In this document: positions 23,514-31,774 of the stretch, piece by piece
Position numbering within the stretch: position 1 is the stretch's first letter
Layout: each line of letters starts with the position of its first letter
NCBI GenBank assembly: GCA_030430155.1
Contig: JAUIFV010000030.1
Span: forward strand, 1 to 36,235
Source: Gammaproteobacteria bacterium
GTDB lineage: Bacteria; Pseudomonadota; Gammaproteobacteria; Xanthomonadales; SZUA-5
Direction: 5' to 3'
Length of the DNA: 36,235 bases
Translations under genes and position numbers: made by a program
The notes under the pieces: generated by a model
The model's database searches: none
What the model saw: only the letters and a program-made list of their open reading frames with translations
What the model was told of the DNA's origin: nothing

Positions 23514-26219
23514 TCACCGATACAATTGCAGCCATTTGCGCCGAGCCGATTGAGTTGGCTGCGCATCGAGCGCCTGTTGCAATGCTTGATCCAGGTCTGC
23601 CCCGGCGCTGAGGCCGTTGTGGGCCTGACAGACTCCGTGCAGGAACTCAGCATAGCGCTGATCGTCTGCCCGACTCATCAGCTCTACAGCTCGGGCGCTG
23701 TTCGCGCAGTCACTGGGTTGATCAAGCAACAGCTCGATCTGTGCCTGCTCCAGCGCCAGTCGGCCTTCGAGGGTACGTGGTTTGCGCGGCAACGCTGCGA
23801 ACAGCTCGGCTGCCAGGCTGGCGCGCTCTGCCGCTAGCGGCAGGTCGCCGGCTGCACGGGCGATGCTGGCAGAGATCTGCGTGCTGTAGGCCAAGTCAAC
23901 CGGGTTGGCGCTATTGCGGCGGATCGAAATCGCATCTTGGATAAGCGGCTCAGCTGCTGCAACATCGCCCAGCAGCAGCAGAATTCGCGCGTAGTTGCTG
24001 CTGCTGGAACCAATCTGGTGACTTCCGGGCGGCGTGGTTTGGCGGTAGATCTGCAGCGCTTCTGCCATCGCGTCGCGGGCTTCGACCAAACGGCCCGCTG
24101 CCACGTATGAAAAGGCCAAGTTGTTCCAACGCGTGCCGACATAGCGGTGCTGTTCGCCATAGGTGCCAATGCTCACTTGCAGCGCCTGGCGCCGAAAATC
24201 GACCGCAGTGTCGGGTTCGCCCAGCTGGCTCGCTGCGTTGGATTGGGCATCTAGCAGGTCGGCGTAAATCAAAGGGTTGATCTCGGTCCCGGCCTCAGCA
24301 GCGGCCATGATCGGGCGAATCAGCCGATCAATATCTCGATAGCGCTCTGCCTCGTCGTAGATCCACGCCAGCATGCGCGTGGCATTCAGTACCTGGTCAC
24401 TGTAGGCGCCGTGGATGAGGGCAAAAATCTCGCATGCCCGACCCATTCTTTGAGCCGCCGACTGCAGCTCTCCGTCGGCCAAATCTAGGGTCGCGCTCAC
24501 CTGGTTGAGCTGCGCCTGCACCTCTGAAGGAGGCTTCGCCGGAATCATTGGCGTTGCACGGGCCAGCAGCTGTCGAGCTCGTTCGCGATTGCGCAACCGC
24601 GTTTCGGCCTGGGCAAGCATGATCAAGACGCTCGGCAGGTTCTCGCTATTCGATCGGTGTGAGTCGATCTGTGCCAACGTGTCAGTAAGCAGATCGTGGG
24701 CGATGTCAGTCAAACCCAAAGCCATGTAGGAGTCGGCCATGATCGCCTGCAGCTCAGTCCGCGTATCGAGGTCGGTGACCGGGCTGCGTTTGATCCGCGC
24801 CAGGGTGTCGTCTAGCAAGTCGCGAGCGCTAACGTCAGTGCCGCGTGGAGCCGGCTTGGCCAGGCGAAAAATGTCGACCACGAAATCGCGCATCAGGGTT
24901 GCCTTCTGCGCTTCCGCTTGGGCCAAATCACGTTCTTCCTTGGCTTGGTTTGCTTGACTACCGGTCGCCACGATGCCGACGAGCGCGCTGACCGCGAGCA
25001 GCGCCGTCAAGGTCGCGGGGAGCTTGTTGCGCGCCAGGATCCGTCCCCATCGATAGCGCCTGGAGCCGCGACGCGCGCTCACCACGCGCTGATCCAGATA
25101 GTTGGCAATATCCAGATCCAGCGCATCGACCGAAGGGTAGCGATCGGCTGGCCGTTCGCGGAGCGCCTTCAGCAGGATCGCGTCCAAGTCGCCACGTAGC
25201 TGCTTGCGCAGCTGCGGCAGCAGCGCGCCACGGTTGTTGGCTACCTGTCGACCGCGTTGGGGGTCGGCGCTCAGCTCCTGCACAGCCCGGCTCGGCGGCG
25301 TTGCATCTTGGCTCAAGGCTTCGGCCACCGCCTGGGCGGTATTCTTTCGCCGCGCCGCTTGTGGTAGGGCGCCGGTAAGCAGCTCAAACAGCAGCAGGCC
25401 CAGCGCATACACGTCCGTGAGAGTGCTCACCGTTTCGCCGCGCAGCTGTTCTGGTGCTGCATAGGCCGGGGTTATTGGGGCCGGCCGAGTTTGCGTGAGC
25501 GCGCCATGCTCGGTCTGCCCGAGCAGCTTGGCCACGCCGAAATCAAGCAGCTTTACCTGACCGGCGTCAGAGACCATGACGTTGGATGGCTTGATATCGC
25601 GATGCACTACCAACCGCTGGTGCGAATAGGACACGGCCGCGCAGACTTGCCGAAACAACTGCAAGCGCTCGCGCAAACTGAGCTTATGGGTGTCGCAATA
25701 GGCCGAGATCGTTTGCCCGGTGCAGTATTCCAGGGCCAAATAAGGACTGCCGTCGGCATCGCAGCCACCGTCGAGGAGACGGGCTATGTGCGGGTGCTCC
25801 AGCTCCGCCAAGATCTGCCGTTCAGCCTCAAAACGGTGCAAGTACTCGGCCTCGGCCAAACCTGCACGCACTCGTTTCAAGGCAGTCAGCTGCTTGAATC
25901 CGCCTTCGACCCGTTCGGCCAGGTAGACGCTGCCCATGCCGCCCTCGCCAAGCGGTTTGAGCAGCCGCCACGGTCCGATTCTGCTGCCTTCGCCAGCCAG
26001 CTCCTGATTATCGCCTAGCAGTTTATCGGCGATACTGGAAATCGGAGAACGCGAAGAGATTTCGTCGGTCGATTCCCACTGATCTACTAGTCGCAACACC
26101 TCTGTGCACAGAGCTTGATCGGCATTCTGGCTTTGCAGCCAGAGTAGACGTTGTCGTGGCTCCAAATCGGCGCAGTGCTCAGCATATGAACGCACTCGTT
26201 TCCAGCGCTGAACCTCCAT
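23514..26219 (-). CDS. transmembrane Ser/Thr protein kinase with TPR region
   Basis: 901 residues. A short N-terminal helical region (1-80) precedes a full Hanks-type kinase domain (about 83-375). The glycine loop is LGEGGMGSVYLAER and the ATP lysine is in LTALKRVRAG. The catalytic loop is VVHRDIKPSNVMV, then LLDFGVAKL and AYAAPEQLRG; all key residues are present, so it should be active. One membrane helix follows (about 400-421, LPATLTALLAVSALVGIVATG). The conserved block TLMRDFVVDIFRLAKP and then TPR-type helices fill the C-terminal 450 residues, predicted periplasmic. It follows the ECF sigma gene by 35 bases with AGAGGG before its ATG, so the two form an operon. The sigma factor is the obvious candidate substrate. 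Its stop abuts repeat copy 4. Confidence 0.95.
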   Translation of the reverse strand: MEVQRWKRVRSYAEHCADLEPRQRLLWLQSQNADQALCTEVLRLVDQWESTDEISSRSPISSIADKLLGDNQELAGEGSRIGPWRLLKPLGEGGMGSVYLAERVEGGFKQLTALKRVRAGLAEAEYLHRFEAERQILAELEHPHIARLLDGGCDADGSPYLALEYCTGQTISAYCDTHKLSLRERLQLFRQVCAAVSYSHQRLVVHRDIKPSNVMVSDAGQVKLLDFGVAKLLGQTEHGALTQTRPAPITPAYAAPEQLRGETVSTLTDVYALGLLLFELLTGALPQAARRKNTAQAVAEALSQDATPPSRAVQELSADPQRGRQVANNRGALLPQLRKQLRGDLDAILLKALRERPADRYPSVDALDLDIANYLDQRVVSARRGSRRYRWGRILARNKLPATLTALLAVSALVGIVATGSQANQAKEERDLAQAEAQKATLMRDFVVDIFRLAKPAPRGTDVSARDLLDDTLARIKRSPVTDLDTRTELQAIMADSYMALGLTDIAHDLLTDTLAQIDSHRSNSENLPSVLIMLAQAETRLRNRERARQLLARATPMIPAKPPSEVQAQLNQVSATLDLADGELQSAAQRMGRACEIFALIHGAYSDQVLNATRMLAWIYDEAERYRDIDRLIRPIMAAAEAGTEINPLIYADLLDAQSNAASQLGEPDTAVDFRRQALQVSIGTYGEQHRYVGTRWNNLAFSYVAAGRLVEARDAMAEALQIYRQTTPPGSHQIGSSSSNYARILLLLGDVAAAEPLIQDAISIRRNSANPVDLAYSTQISASIARAAGDLPLAAERASLAAELFAALPRKPRTLEGRLALEQAQIELLLDQPSDCANSARAVELMSRADDQRYAEFLHGVCQAHNGLSAGADLDQALQQALDAQPTQSARRKWLQLYR

Positions 26220-26254
26220 TTCTGATCCCTCTTGCCGATAGTGCGCAGCAAGCC

Positions 26255-26812
26255 TTAGGCCGCCAGCGCCGCTTCCAAGAAATTTCGAATGAAGTGCGAG
26301 TCGCGCTTGATTGTAGGCACCGAAACGCCCAATGCTTGGGCGATCTCTGACAACTCAAGGCCCACGAAATAGCGCAACTCGGCAACCCGTAGCGCTCGCT
26401 CGTCGACCTCCCCCAGTGCGTCGAAGGCGCGATCCAGGCGAATCAGGTCCTCGATTCGACAGGCCTGCCCAATCTGGCCGCCTTCGACCTCATCCAGATT
26501 CAGCGCAGCCTGCCCTTGACCGCGCCTGACCGAGAGCTTGCTGCGAGCTTGGTCTACCACTACTTGGCGCATGGCCCGCGCGGCCGCGCCAAAAAAATGC
26601 CGCCGCGACTCGAATCCACCTGCCCCTTCGGGAAACAACTTCAGATAGGCCTCGTGTACGAGCGGTCCGGTACTCAGAGTCTGATCCCGGGAGCGAGCAC
26701 CGAGTTCGCGTCGAGCCAGTTGCTTGAGTTCGGCGTAGACCAATCGGAACAATTGATCGCGTTCGGCAGGGCTCGCGCCTTCGGCCAACAGCTGGGTCAA
26801 ATCCTTGGACAC
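26255..26812 (-). CDS. ECF-type sigma factor linked to a Ser/Thr kinase (second locus)
   Basis: 185 residues from GTG 26812 (MSKDLTQLLAEGASPAERDQ); AGAGG lies about eight bases upstream. The frame is open to 26917, but the added N-terminus is non-native. Region 2 reads LVYAELKQLARRELGARSRD, then TLSTGPLVHEAYLKLF, and ESRRHFFGAAARAMRQVVVD. This is the style of the ECF group found next to protein kinases (TIGR02999-like). Region 4 has ELRYFVGLELSEIAQALGVS followed by VPTIKRDSHFIRNFL, the DNA-recognition helix. The acidic residues usual in region 2.2 are replaced by Thr45, Ser47 and Thr48. It is transcribed with the kinase gene 35 bases downstream and diverges from a secreted beta-helix gene that may be a target. 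Confidence 0.9.
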   Translation of the reverse strand: MSKDLTQLLAEGASPAERDQLFRLVYAELKQLARRELGARSRDQTLSTGPLVHEAYLKLFPEGAGGFESRRHFFGAAARAMRQVVVDQARSKLSVRRGQGQAALNLDEVEGGQIGQACRIEDLIRLDRAFDALGEVDERALRVAELRYFVGLELSEIAQALGVSVPTIKRDSHFIRNFLEAALAA

Positions 26813-26901
26813 GCAACGCCTCTTTGATTGTGGGAATAGGTCCGCGAACGCTTGGGCGCGAATTCCTACGCAGTTTACGGCAAAGAGAATGATCCCCGTG
26901 G

Positions 26902-26943
26902 GCGAGAAATCTCGCATGAGGAGTCAATGCGCTCGCTGAGCGC
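26902..26943. promoter_or_regulatory. two dyad elements between the divergent sigma and beta-helix genes
   Basis: GCGAGA AA TCTCGC (26902-26915) and GCGCTC GCT GAGCGC (26929-26943) are perfect inverted repeats with centres of 2 and 3 bases. They lie in the 157-base divergent region and are candidates for operators controlling one or both promoters. GGAACT just before ATG 26970 resembles an ECF -35 box but is too close to the start. No binding protein can be named. Confidence 0.4.
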
Positions 26944-26969
26944 TGATCCTCTCGCCGTTTGGAACTGTC

Positions 26970-28934
26970 ATGACCAACCTCCATAGCCAATCGATTCTTC
27001 CGTTTGCATTCCTTGCTGGCATCGCCTTGGCAGGCTCGGTCCACGCCGGGTCGCCAAACATGATTGTGGTTTCAACAACCAGCGACACCCTGAGCGAGGC
27101 GGATGGGTTGTGCAGCTTGCGCGAAGCGGTGCGCAACGCCAATCTCAACACGGGCTCCGGCAATCCGGGTGAGTGTGCGCCGGGGTCGGCCAGCTTGACC
27201 GATGTCATCGTGTTGAGCAGTGGCCAGGAGTATCAGCTTAGCCTGCCCGAGAGCGCGGTGAACCCGCTAGAGACCGGCGACTTGGATCTGTTTCAGGCCA
27301 ATCCCATCGCCTTGGATTTGCGCATTGAGACCAGCGGCGTCGATGCGGCGACGATCAATCAAACCGTCGACCTGCAACGCGTTGTTGAGAACGCGGGAGC
27401 CAGCGTGGAGATCAGCAACGTGATCATTCGCGGCGCGATGCTGAACGAGCAAGGCGGCGGTTTGTATAACGCTGGTGGCGTCGTCGCTCTGCACGGGGTC
27501 ACCCTGATCGACAACCGCGCCGAGGAAGGCGGCGCAATTTACAACGCCAATGGGCGCGTTGATATTGCCGACAGCGAGTTGCTTCTGAATCATTCGACGC
27601 TGGGTGGCGGCGCGATCTACAACGAAGGCGAATCGGCTGTGGTGATGATCGAGAACTCGCTGCTACGAGGCAACGTTGCTGCCGCCGGTGGCGCGATCCT
27701 GCACAACGGTCAGCTATTGCTCGTCTCGGCGGGTACCCAGCTCAACTTGAATGACTCCACGGCCTCATTCGGCGGCGCAATCCAGGCTTTGCAAGGTGCC
27801 GCGGTCATTCGTGATGCTAGCTTCGACAGCAACACCGGACAATCCAGAGGCGGTGCGATCTATTATTCCGCCGGCGGCACCTTAGAAGTCAGTGATTCGG
27901 CATTCAACGCCAACATCAGCGGTGATGGCGGCGCCATCTACGCAGATCCCACTACTAGCCTTCGCCTGACCCGCTGCACGTTCACAATGAATCAGGCCAG
28001 CGGCTCTGGCGGCGCCGTGTGGAGCGGTCGCCTGCTTTCGGTCGAGACCCGGTTCATCGGCAACACGGCAGCGAGCACCGGCGGCGCAATTCGCACTCAG
28101 CTGAACGCCAATCTCTACAATCAAACGGAGGTCCGCGAAAACAGCGCGGGCTCAGGTGGCGGCGTACGCGCACAGTTTTTGAATCTGCGTGACAGTCTGT
28201 TGGCCGACAACATGGCTAGCGTGCGTGGTGGTGGAGCGGAGGTCAGCAATCGCATGTTGATCGAGCGCAGTCGGGTAATGGCCAATAACGCACCCAATGG
28301 CGCCGGGCTGTACCTAGGATCCGCCAATGTGTCGCCATCGACCGTTATCCGCTCGCTGATCATCAACAACGCAGCTACCGGCGAAGGCGGCGGGCTGTGG
28401 CTTGGCGCTGACGCCAACATCGCCAATACCACTATTACTCTCAACGATGCGATGAGCGGCGGAGGCATGCTGGTCCGTGAGGGCGCCAATGTGAGCGCAG
28501 TGAATACGACCTTGGCCGCGAACGGCACGGGGGGCGATCTGCGGCAAGAAGGCGTATTCACGATGCAAAACAGCATCATCGCGGTTGCCAATCCGCCCGG
28601 TTGTAGCTTTGGTGCGCTAAATCCCGAAATCGTCTCCAACGGAAACAACATTGCCAACGACCCATCCTGCGCCGGCCTTACCGAGCCAACCGACATGCCG
28701 AACGTCGACCCAATGCTCGACGCGCTGACCGACAGCGGCGGAAACACCCAGACCTACCCACCTTCGGCACTCAGTCCCGCGCTTGACAACGGAAATGCCA
28801 GCGCCTGTGCGAACGCTGCGTCAGGTATCGACCAACGCGGCGCGCCGCGGCCCTTCGGTCCGGGATGCGATATCGGTGCCCACGAAACGGGGGCCAGTGT
28901 GCCGTTGCAGTTGTTCGCCGATGACTTCGAGTAA
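26970..28934 (+). CDS. secreted beta-helix protein with CSLREA start and POMP-like repeats
   Basis: 654 residues. The signal peptide is PFAFLAGIALAGSVHA. Next comes the CSLREA-type motif in DGLCSLREAVRNANLNTG (about 45-62), which marks a family of large secreted or surface proteins. About 15 right-handed beta-helix turns follow, with the GGAIYN and GGGLYN pattern of polymorphic outer-membrane protein repeats (for example EEGGAIYNANGRVDIADSEL). The C-terminal part has DSGGNTQTYPPSALSPALDN and IDQRGAPRPFGPGCDIGAHE, normal endings of this family. The extreme end is LQLFADDFE, probably a secretion or sorting tail. It diverges from the ECF-kinase operon and may belong to its regulon. It probably acts at the cell surface; the ligand is unknown. 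Confidence 0.9.
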   Translation: MTNLHSQSILPFAFLAGIALAGSVHAGSPNMIVVSTTSDTLSEADGLCSLREAVRNANLNTGSGNPGECAPGSASLTDVIVLSSGQEYQLSLPESAVNPLETGDLDLFQANPIALDLRIETSGVDAATINQTVDLQRVVENAGASVEISNVIIRGAMLNEQGGGLYNAGGVVALHGVTLIDNRAEEGGAIYNANGRVDIADSELLLNHSTLGGGAIYNEGESAVVMIENSLLRGNVAAAGGAILHNGQLLLVSAGTQLNLNDSTASFGGAIQALQGAAVIRDASFDSNTGQSRGGAIYYSAGGTLEVSDSAFNANISGDGGAIYADPTTSLRLTRCTFTMNQASGSGGAVWSGRLLSVETRFIGNTAASTGGAIRTQLNANLYNQTEVRENSAGSGGGVRAQFLNLRDSLLADNMASVRGGGAEVSNRMLIERSRVMANNAPNGAGLYLGSANVSPSTVIRSLIINNAATGEGGGLWLGADANIANTTITLNDAMSGGGMLVREGANVSAVNTTLAANGTGGDLRQEGVFTMQNSIIAVANPPGCSFGALNPEIVSNGNNIANDPSCAGLTEPTDMPNVDPMLDALTDSGGNTQTYPPSALSPALDNGNASACANAASGIDQRGAPRPFGPGCDIGAHETGASVPLQLFADDFE

Positions 28935-29249
28935 GCCGAGCAGGATCACCCAAGGATGGCAAACGCCCTGAGCAGCATTACCACCGGGCAGCTTGGCGAC
29001 GATGCCTGGATGAATTCATCAGCCAACGCTTGGCTGACCATCGTCCGCAAGTCGCGTGAACCAGGGTACACGTCTCAGAGACGGGCAGACCAAAGCACGA
29101 TCCTGTACTACAGCACCAGATCTTCTTCACGCACCGGGACAGCGGTCGGCATCGGCACCGCCATGAGATATGTATGCGGGTCGGGATCGCTACAACGACC
29201 GGCGCATTCTGCTGATACGGTTCACTTCGTCGTTGAGTCGGCGCTGCAC
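28935..29249. other. 315-base intergenic region between convergent genes
   Basis: No convincing gene on either strand. A perfect dyad, CGTCTC A GAGACG, lies at 29071-29083. A minus-strand open stretch of 37 codons (about 29111-29220) ends in VPVREEDLVL and could be a C-terminal gene remnant, but nothing else supports it. No terminator with a T-run was seen. Confidence 0.5.
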
Positions 29250-30092
29250 TCAGGGCGAATTGGCCGCTGGCGCGCTGTCGTCGCCGTAGCCGTAGAAGGG
29301 CTTGAGCATCGCTTCCGAACCAGCGTACTCGTTGGCGTCGGTGGCGATGAACTCCGATACGCCCAGTTCCACCAGCACCTCGTACATCTCATCGCCTTCG
29401 TGGAGCCGCAGCAGTGCGTCGGCGACCTGCTGGACGATGGCCGGGTCCACCCGCGGAGAGGCCGAGATGGCCGAGCCGGGGAACTCTCGGGTCTGATGCA
29501 CCGGATACAGGTTGGGATAGAGATTCTGTAGCCAGGTCGGGACCATCGCGGCGTCGGCTTCACCAGCGAAGACGATTTCCACCGCGTCGCGCCAGGATGC
29601 GGCGGCCGAGCGCACGTCGGGCTGCTGCATCGGGTTGGGATACATTTCCAGCAGCATCGCGAAGCCCAGATTTGGTGCCGGCATGCAAACCACACGTCTG
29701 GCGACCAATCCGCGCAGCGGGTCACCGTCGAGCGGGTCCATGGTCAGCAACGAGTAGCTGGACGGCGCGACAGTTTTCACGAGCGGCTGATAACCGAAGT
29801 TCTGGGCCCGGTAGTCGACAAAATGCGCCTCCTCCATAGCGAAATCGATATCGCTGCGGCTGCGCAGATCACTCCAATAAAAGTGATAGTTTCTAGCCGT
29901 TACCAGCTCGAAATTATGTCCCGTGGATTTATTCAGATAATTCAGCAGTGGGCCATAAACTTCGGCCGCTCTTTCCTGCGTGTAGGTCGGCTCTACCGCG
30001 AATTTCAGATCGGCAGCAAGGGCACCATTGAATATCAGCGCTCCGCCTACAACCAGCGCATTCAACAATCCTTGGGTGATAGTCCGTTGCAT
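29250..30092 (-). CDS. PhnD-like phosphate/phosphonate-type periplasmic binding protein
   Basis: 280 residues from ATG 30092 (MQRTITQGLLNALVVGGALI), which has AGGGAGGG upstream; the longer frame to 30131 is not needed. A signal peptide ends at ALA-ADLKF. The body is a type II periplasmic binding fold of the PhnD/PtxB group: EPTYTQERAAEVYGPLLNYL, DIDFAMEEAHFVDYRAQNFG, ARRVVCMPAPNLGFAMLLEM and FAGEADAAMVPTWLQNLYPN. These proteins deliver phosphonate, phosphite or related ligands to ABC importers, or act as sensors. No permease or ATPase gene is adjacent, so it is an orphan, and transport cannot be assumed. The ligand is unknown. Confidence 0.88.
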   Translation of the reverse strand: MQRTITQGLLNALVVGGALIFNGALAADLKFAVEPTYTQERAAEVYGPLLNYLNKSTGHNFELVTARNYHFYWSDLRSRSDIDFAMEEAHFVDYRAQNFGYQPLVKTVAPSSYSLLTMDPLDGDPLRGLVARRVVCMPAPNLGFAMLLEMYPNPMQQPDVRSAAASWRDAVEIVFAGEADAAMVPTWLQNLYPNLYPVHQTREFPGSAISASPRVDPAIVQQVADALLRLHEGDEMYEVLVELGVSEFIATDANEYAGSEAMLKPFYGYGDDSAPAANSP

Positions 30093-30164
30093 GCCGATCC
30101 CTCCCTGTACGCGCCACTCATTGAATAGCATGTTCGTTGAATAAATTCTACGCCAACCAGTGCC

Positions 30165-31025
30165 TTAGGTACTGACTTGGGGTTGCGCCGTCGCAGTATT
30201 TGGCAATTGCGGCTGGTGCCAGCGTATCGCCCCTTGCTCGCTCCCCCACAACGGCGCCTGCAGCGCGTCGCTACGCACTACGGCCAGCGCGGTTCCTTCG
30301 CCTGCGATCTCGACCATCTCGCCTATCATTTGCCCGTCGAGTGTGATCTCGACGGCCTCGCTCAATTTGTGGGAGACACCTTCACAAACCACCAATGTGC
30401 GCTTGCTTTGGCCCAAATAGTGGGTTCTAGCGACAATTTCCTGGCCGGGATAGCATCCTTTGGCGACGCTGATGGCGCGCAAGCGATCCAAACCGAGGGC
30501 GTGGGCGAGGTGGGTCTCGCTATTGCACTGATCTATTAACGCCATTCCGTGGCGCATCCTGGCAGCTTCCCATTCATCCAGATTGGCCCCTTTGGTGGCG
30601 TTCTGCGCTGGATCGAAATACAGCTCGACACGCCAGCCTGCGGGCAGCTGATCCAATACCCAATTGCCCGTTTCGCTCACCTGCAGACGTTGCAATTGTT
30701 CATCAAGGCCTGGGGCATCGGGTACGCTTTCGGCCCGTATGCAGGTCGGCTCGATTCGCTCTATGGTGAGCTTTCTGCGCAGCACATAGAGACTCAGGTG
30801 CTGCACCAGTCTAGGCGCCACGCTGGCCGCGATCAGCCAGCGCCAGCGCTGTTGATCAAAACGCATCAAGGCGCCGGTGGCGATCACCCGGCCCTTGACT
30901 GAGCAGAGCGCTGCCCAGCGCCAGCTCGAATCGATCATCGGGCGCAGATCGGTGGCCAACTGGGCTTGCAAAAAGCTCATTGCCTCGGGGCCAGCGAATT
31001 CGATGAGGGTGTAGCGGAGATTCAT
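30165..31025 (-). CDS. ygfZ: YgfZ/GcvT-like folate-binding protein
   Basis: 286 residues. YgfZ proteins use tetrahydrofolate to support maintenance or repair of iron-sulfur cluster enzymes such as MiaB in the cytoplasm. The N-terminal EFAGPEAMSFLQAQLATDLR and the signature SVAKGCYPGQEIVARTHYLG (K-G-C-Y-x-G-Q-E, with the essential Cys) are clear. The C-terminal barrel-like strand part ends with GEGTALAVVRSDALQAPLWG. It diverges from the succinate dehydrogenase cluster with 73 bases between starts. This is sensible, because SdhB in that cluster carries three Fe-S centres. Shared regulation cannot be seen. Confidence 0.94.
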   Translation of the reverse strand: MNLRYTLIEFAGPEAMSFLQAQLATDLRPMIDSSWRWAALCSVKGRVIATGALMRFDQQRWRWLIAASVAPRLVQHLSLYVLRRKLTIERIEPTCIRAESVPDAPGLDEQLQRLQVSETGNWVLDQLPAGWRVELYFDPAQNATKGANLDEWEAARMRHGMALIDQCNSETHLAHALGLDRLRAISVAKGCYPGQEIVARTHYLGQSKRTLVVCEGVSHKLSEAVEITLDGQMIGEMVEIAGEGTALAVVRSDALQAPLWGSEQGAIRWHQPQLPNTATAQPQVST

Positions 31026-31098
31026 ATGATTGGCCTTGCCTTGACCTGCTCGTCGTATTCGCCTTGCGGCGTATCCCTGGGAATATTACGCTTGAGAA

Positions 31099-31275
31099 AT
31101 GAACAAACAGTATCCGCCGTCCACGGATCAGGACGCGCCGAATTCTGGGCGCGCCGGGGCTGACGCTGGGGAGCAAGAGCAGCCGTCTCTACCGGATGAA
31201 GTAGGTGGCCGTGCGGGTCCGGAGCCGACCCGCTACGGAGATTGGGAAAAGAACGGACGTTGCATCGATTTCTAG
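31099..31275 (+). CDS. SdhAF4-like succinate dehydrogenase assembly factor (DUF1674)
   Basis: 58 residues, MNKQYPPSTDQDAPNSG at the start and PEPTRYGDWEKNGRCIDF at the end. The C-terminal R-Y-G-D-W-E-x-x-G-R-C-x-D-F block is the hallmark of the SdhAF4/DUF1674 family. In mitochondria and alphaproteobacteria these proteins bind flavinated SdhA, limit harmful oxidation and help it join SdhB. The N-terminal 40 residues are disordered-looking, as is normal. It lies 88 bases before sdhC on the same strand, which strongly supports the call. The ribosome binding site is weak (GAGAA), so the exact start is fairly but not fully certain. It is short enough to be missed by length-limited gene finding. 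Confidence 0.9.
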   Translation: MNKQYPPSTDQDAPNSGRAGADAGEQEQPSLPDEVGGRAGPEPTRYGDWEKNGRCIDF

Positions 31276-31363
31276 CAGCGGACGTTGCGCAAGGGGCGGA
31301 TTCGTTTTCGGGTCTGTGTCGACTACTAGGTATGTACAACCAACCGTCTGTCAGGGGTAGCAC

Positions 31364-31771
31364 ATGAGTACGACCTCGTCCCAAGGGGGCAATCGGCCCC
31401 TGTCGCCGTTCATGATCGGTCCGTACTACCGGCCGCAATTGACCTCCATGCTCTCTATCACCCATCGCGGGACTGGCGTGTTCCTTTGCGCCGGCGCCCT
31501 GCTGATGGTGTGGGGTTGTGTGGCGCTAGCCGCCGGAGCCGATCAGTTCGCCGCCTTCAGCGCCTGCATGGGCAGCACCCTGGGCACGCTGGCGGTGATC
31601 GGCTTTGTTTACTCGCTCTGGTTTCATTTCTTCAACGGGCTGCGCCATTTGGCATGGGATGTCGGTCGCGGCCTGGAGCTGTCCAGCGCCTACACCAGCG
31701 GCTATGTGACCTTGATCCTGGCACTGCTTTGCGGCAGCGCCACGCTGTGGTTGTTTTACCTGAGGAGCTGA
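31364..31771 (+). CDS. sdhC: succinate dehydrogenase cytochrome b556 subunit
   Basis: 135 residues with three transmembrane helices. With SdhD it anchors the complex in the inner membrane and forms the ubiquinone and haem b site. Features are RPLSPFMIGPYYRPQLTSML, the conserved SITHRGTGVFL start of helix 1 and the haem-ligand segment WFHFFNGLRHLAWDVGRGLE (H-x-x-x-G-x-R-H-x-x-x-D). The ATG follows CAGGGG. sdhD starts three bases after its stop. Confidence 0.97.
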   Translation: MSTTSSQGGNRPLSPFMIGPYYRPQLTSMLSITHRGTGVFLCAGALLMVWGCVALAAGADQFAAFSACMGSTLGTLAVIGFVYSLWFHFFNGLRHLAWDVGRGLELSSAYTSGYVTLILALLCGSATLWLFYLRS

Positions 31772-31774
31772 TCG

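Noticed and set aside
29111-29220. Minus-strand stretch of 37 codons ending in VPVREEDLVL
   Set aside because: It looks a little like a protein C-terminus, but there is no start, no upstream coding and no recognised family.
28956-29531. 191-codon plus-strand open frame downstream of the beta-helix gene
   Set aside because: Most of it is antisense to the PhnD-like gene, and its product has no domain-like pattern.
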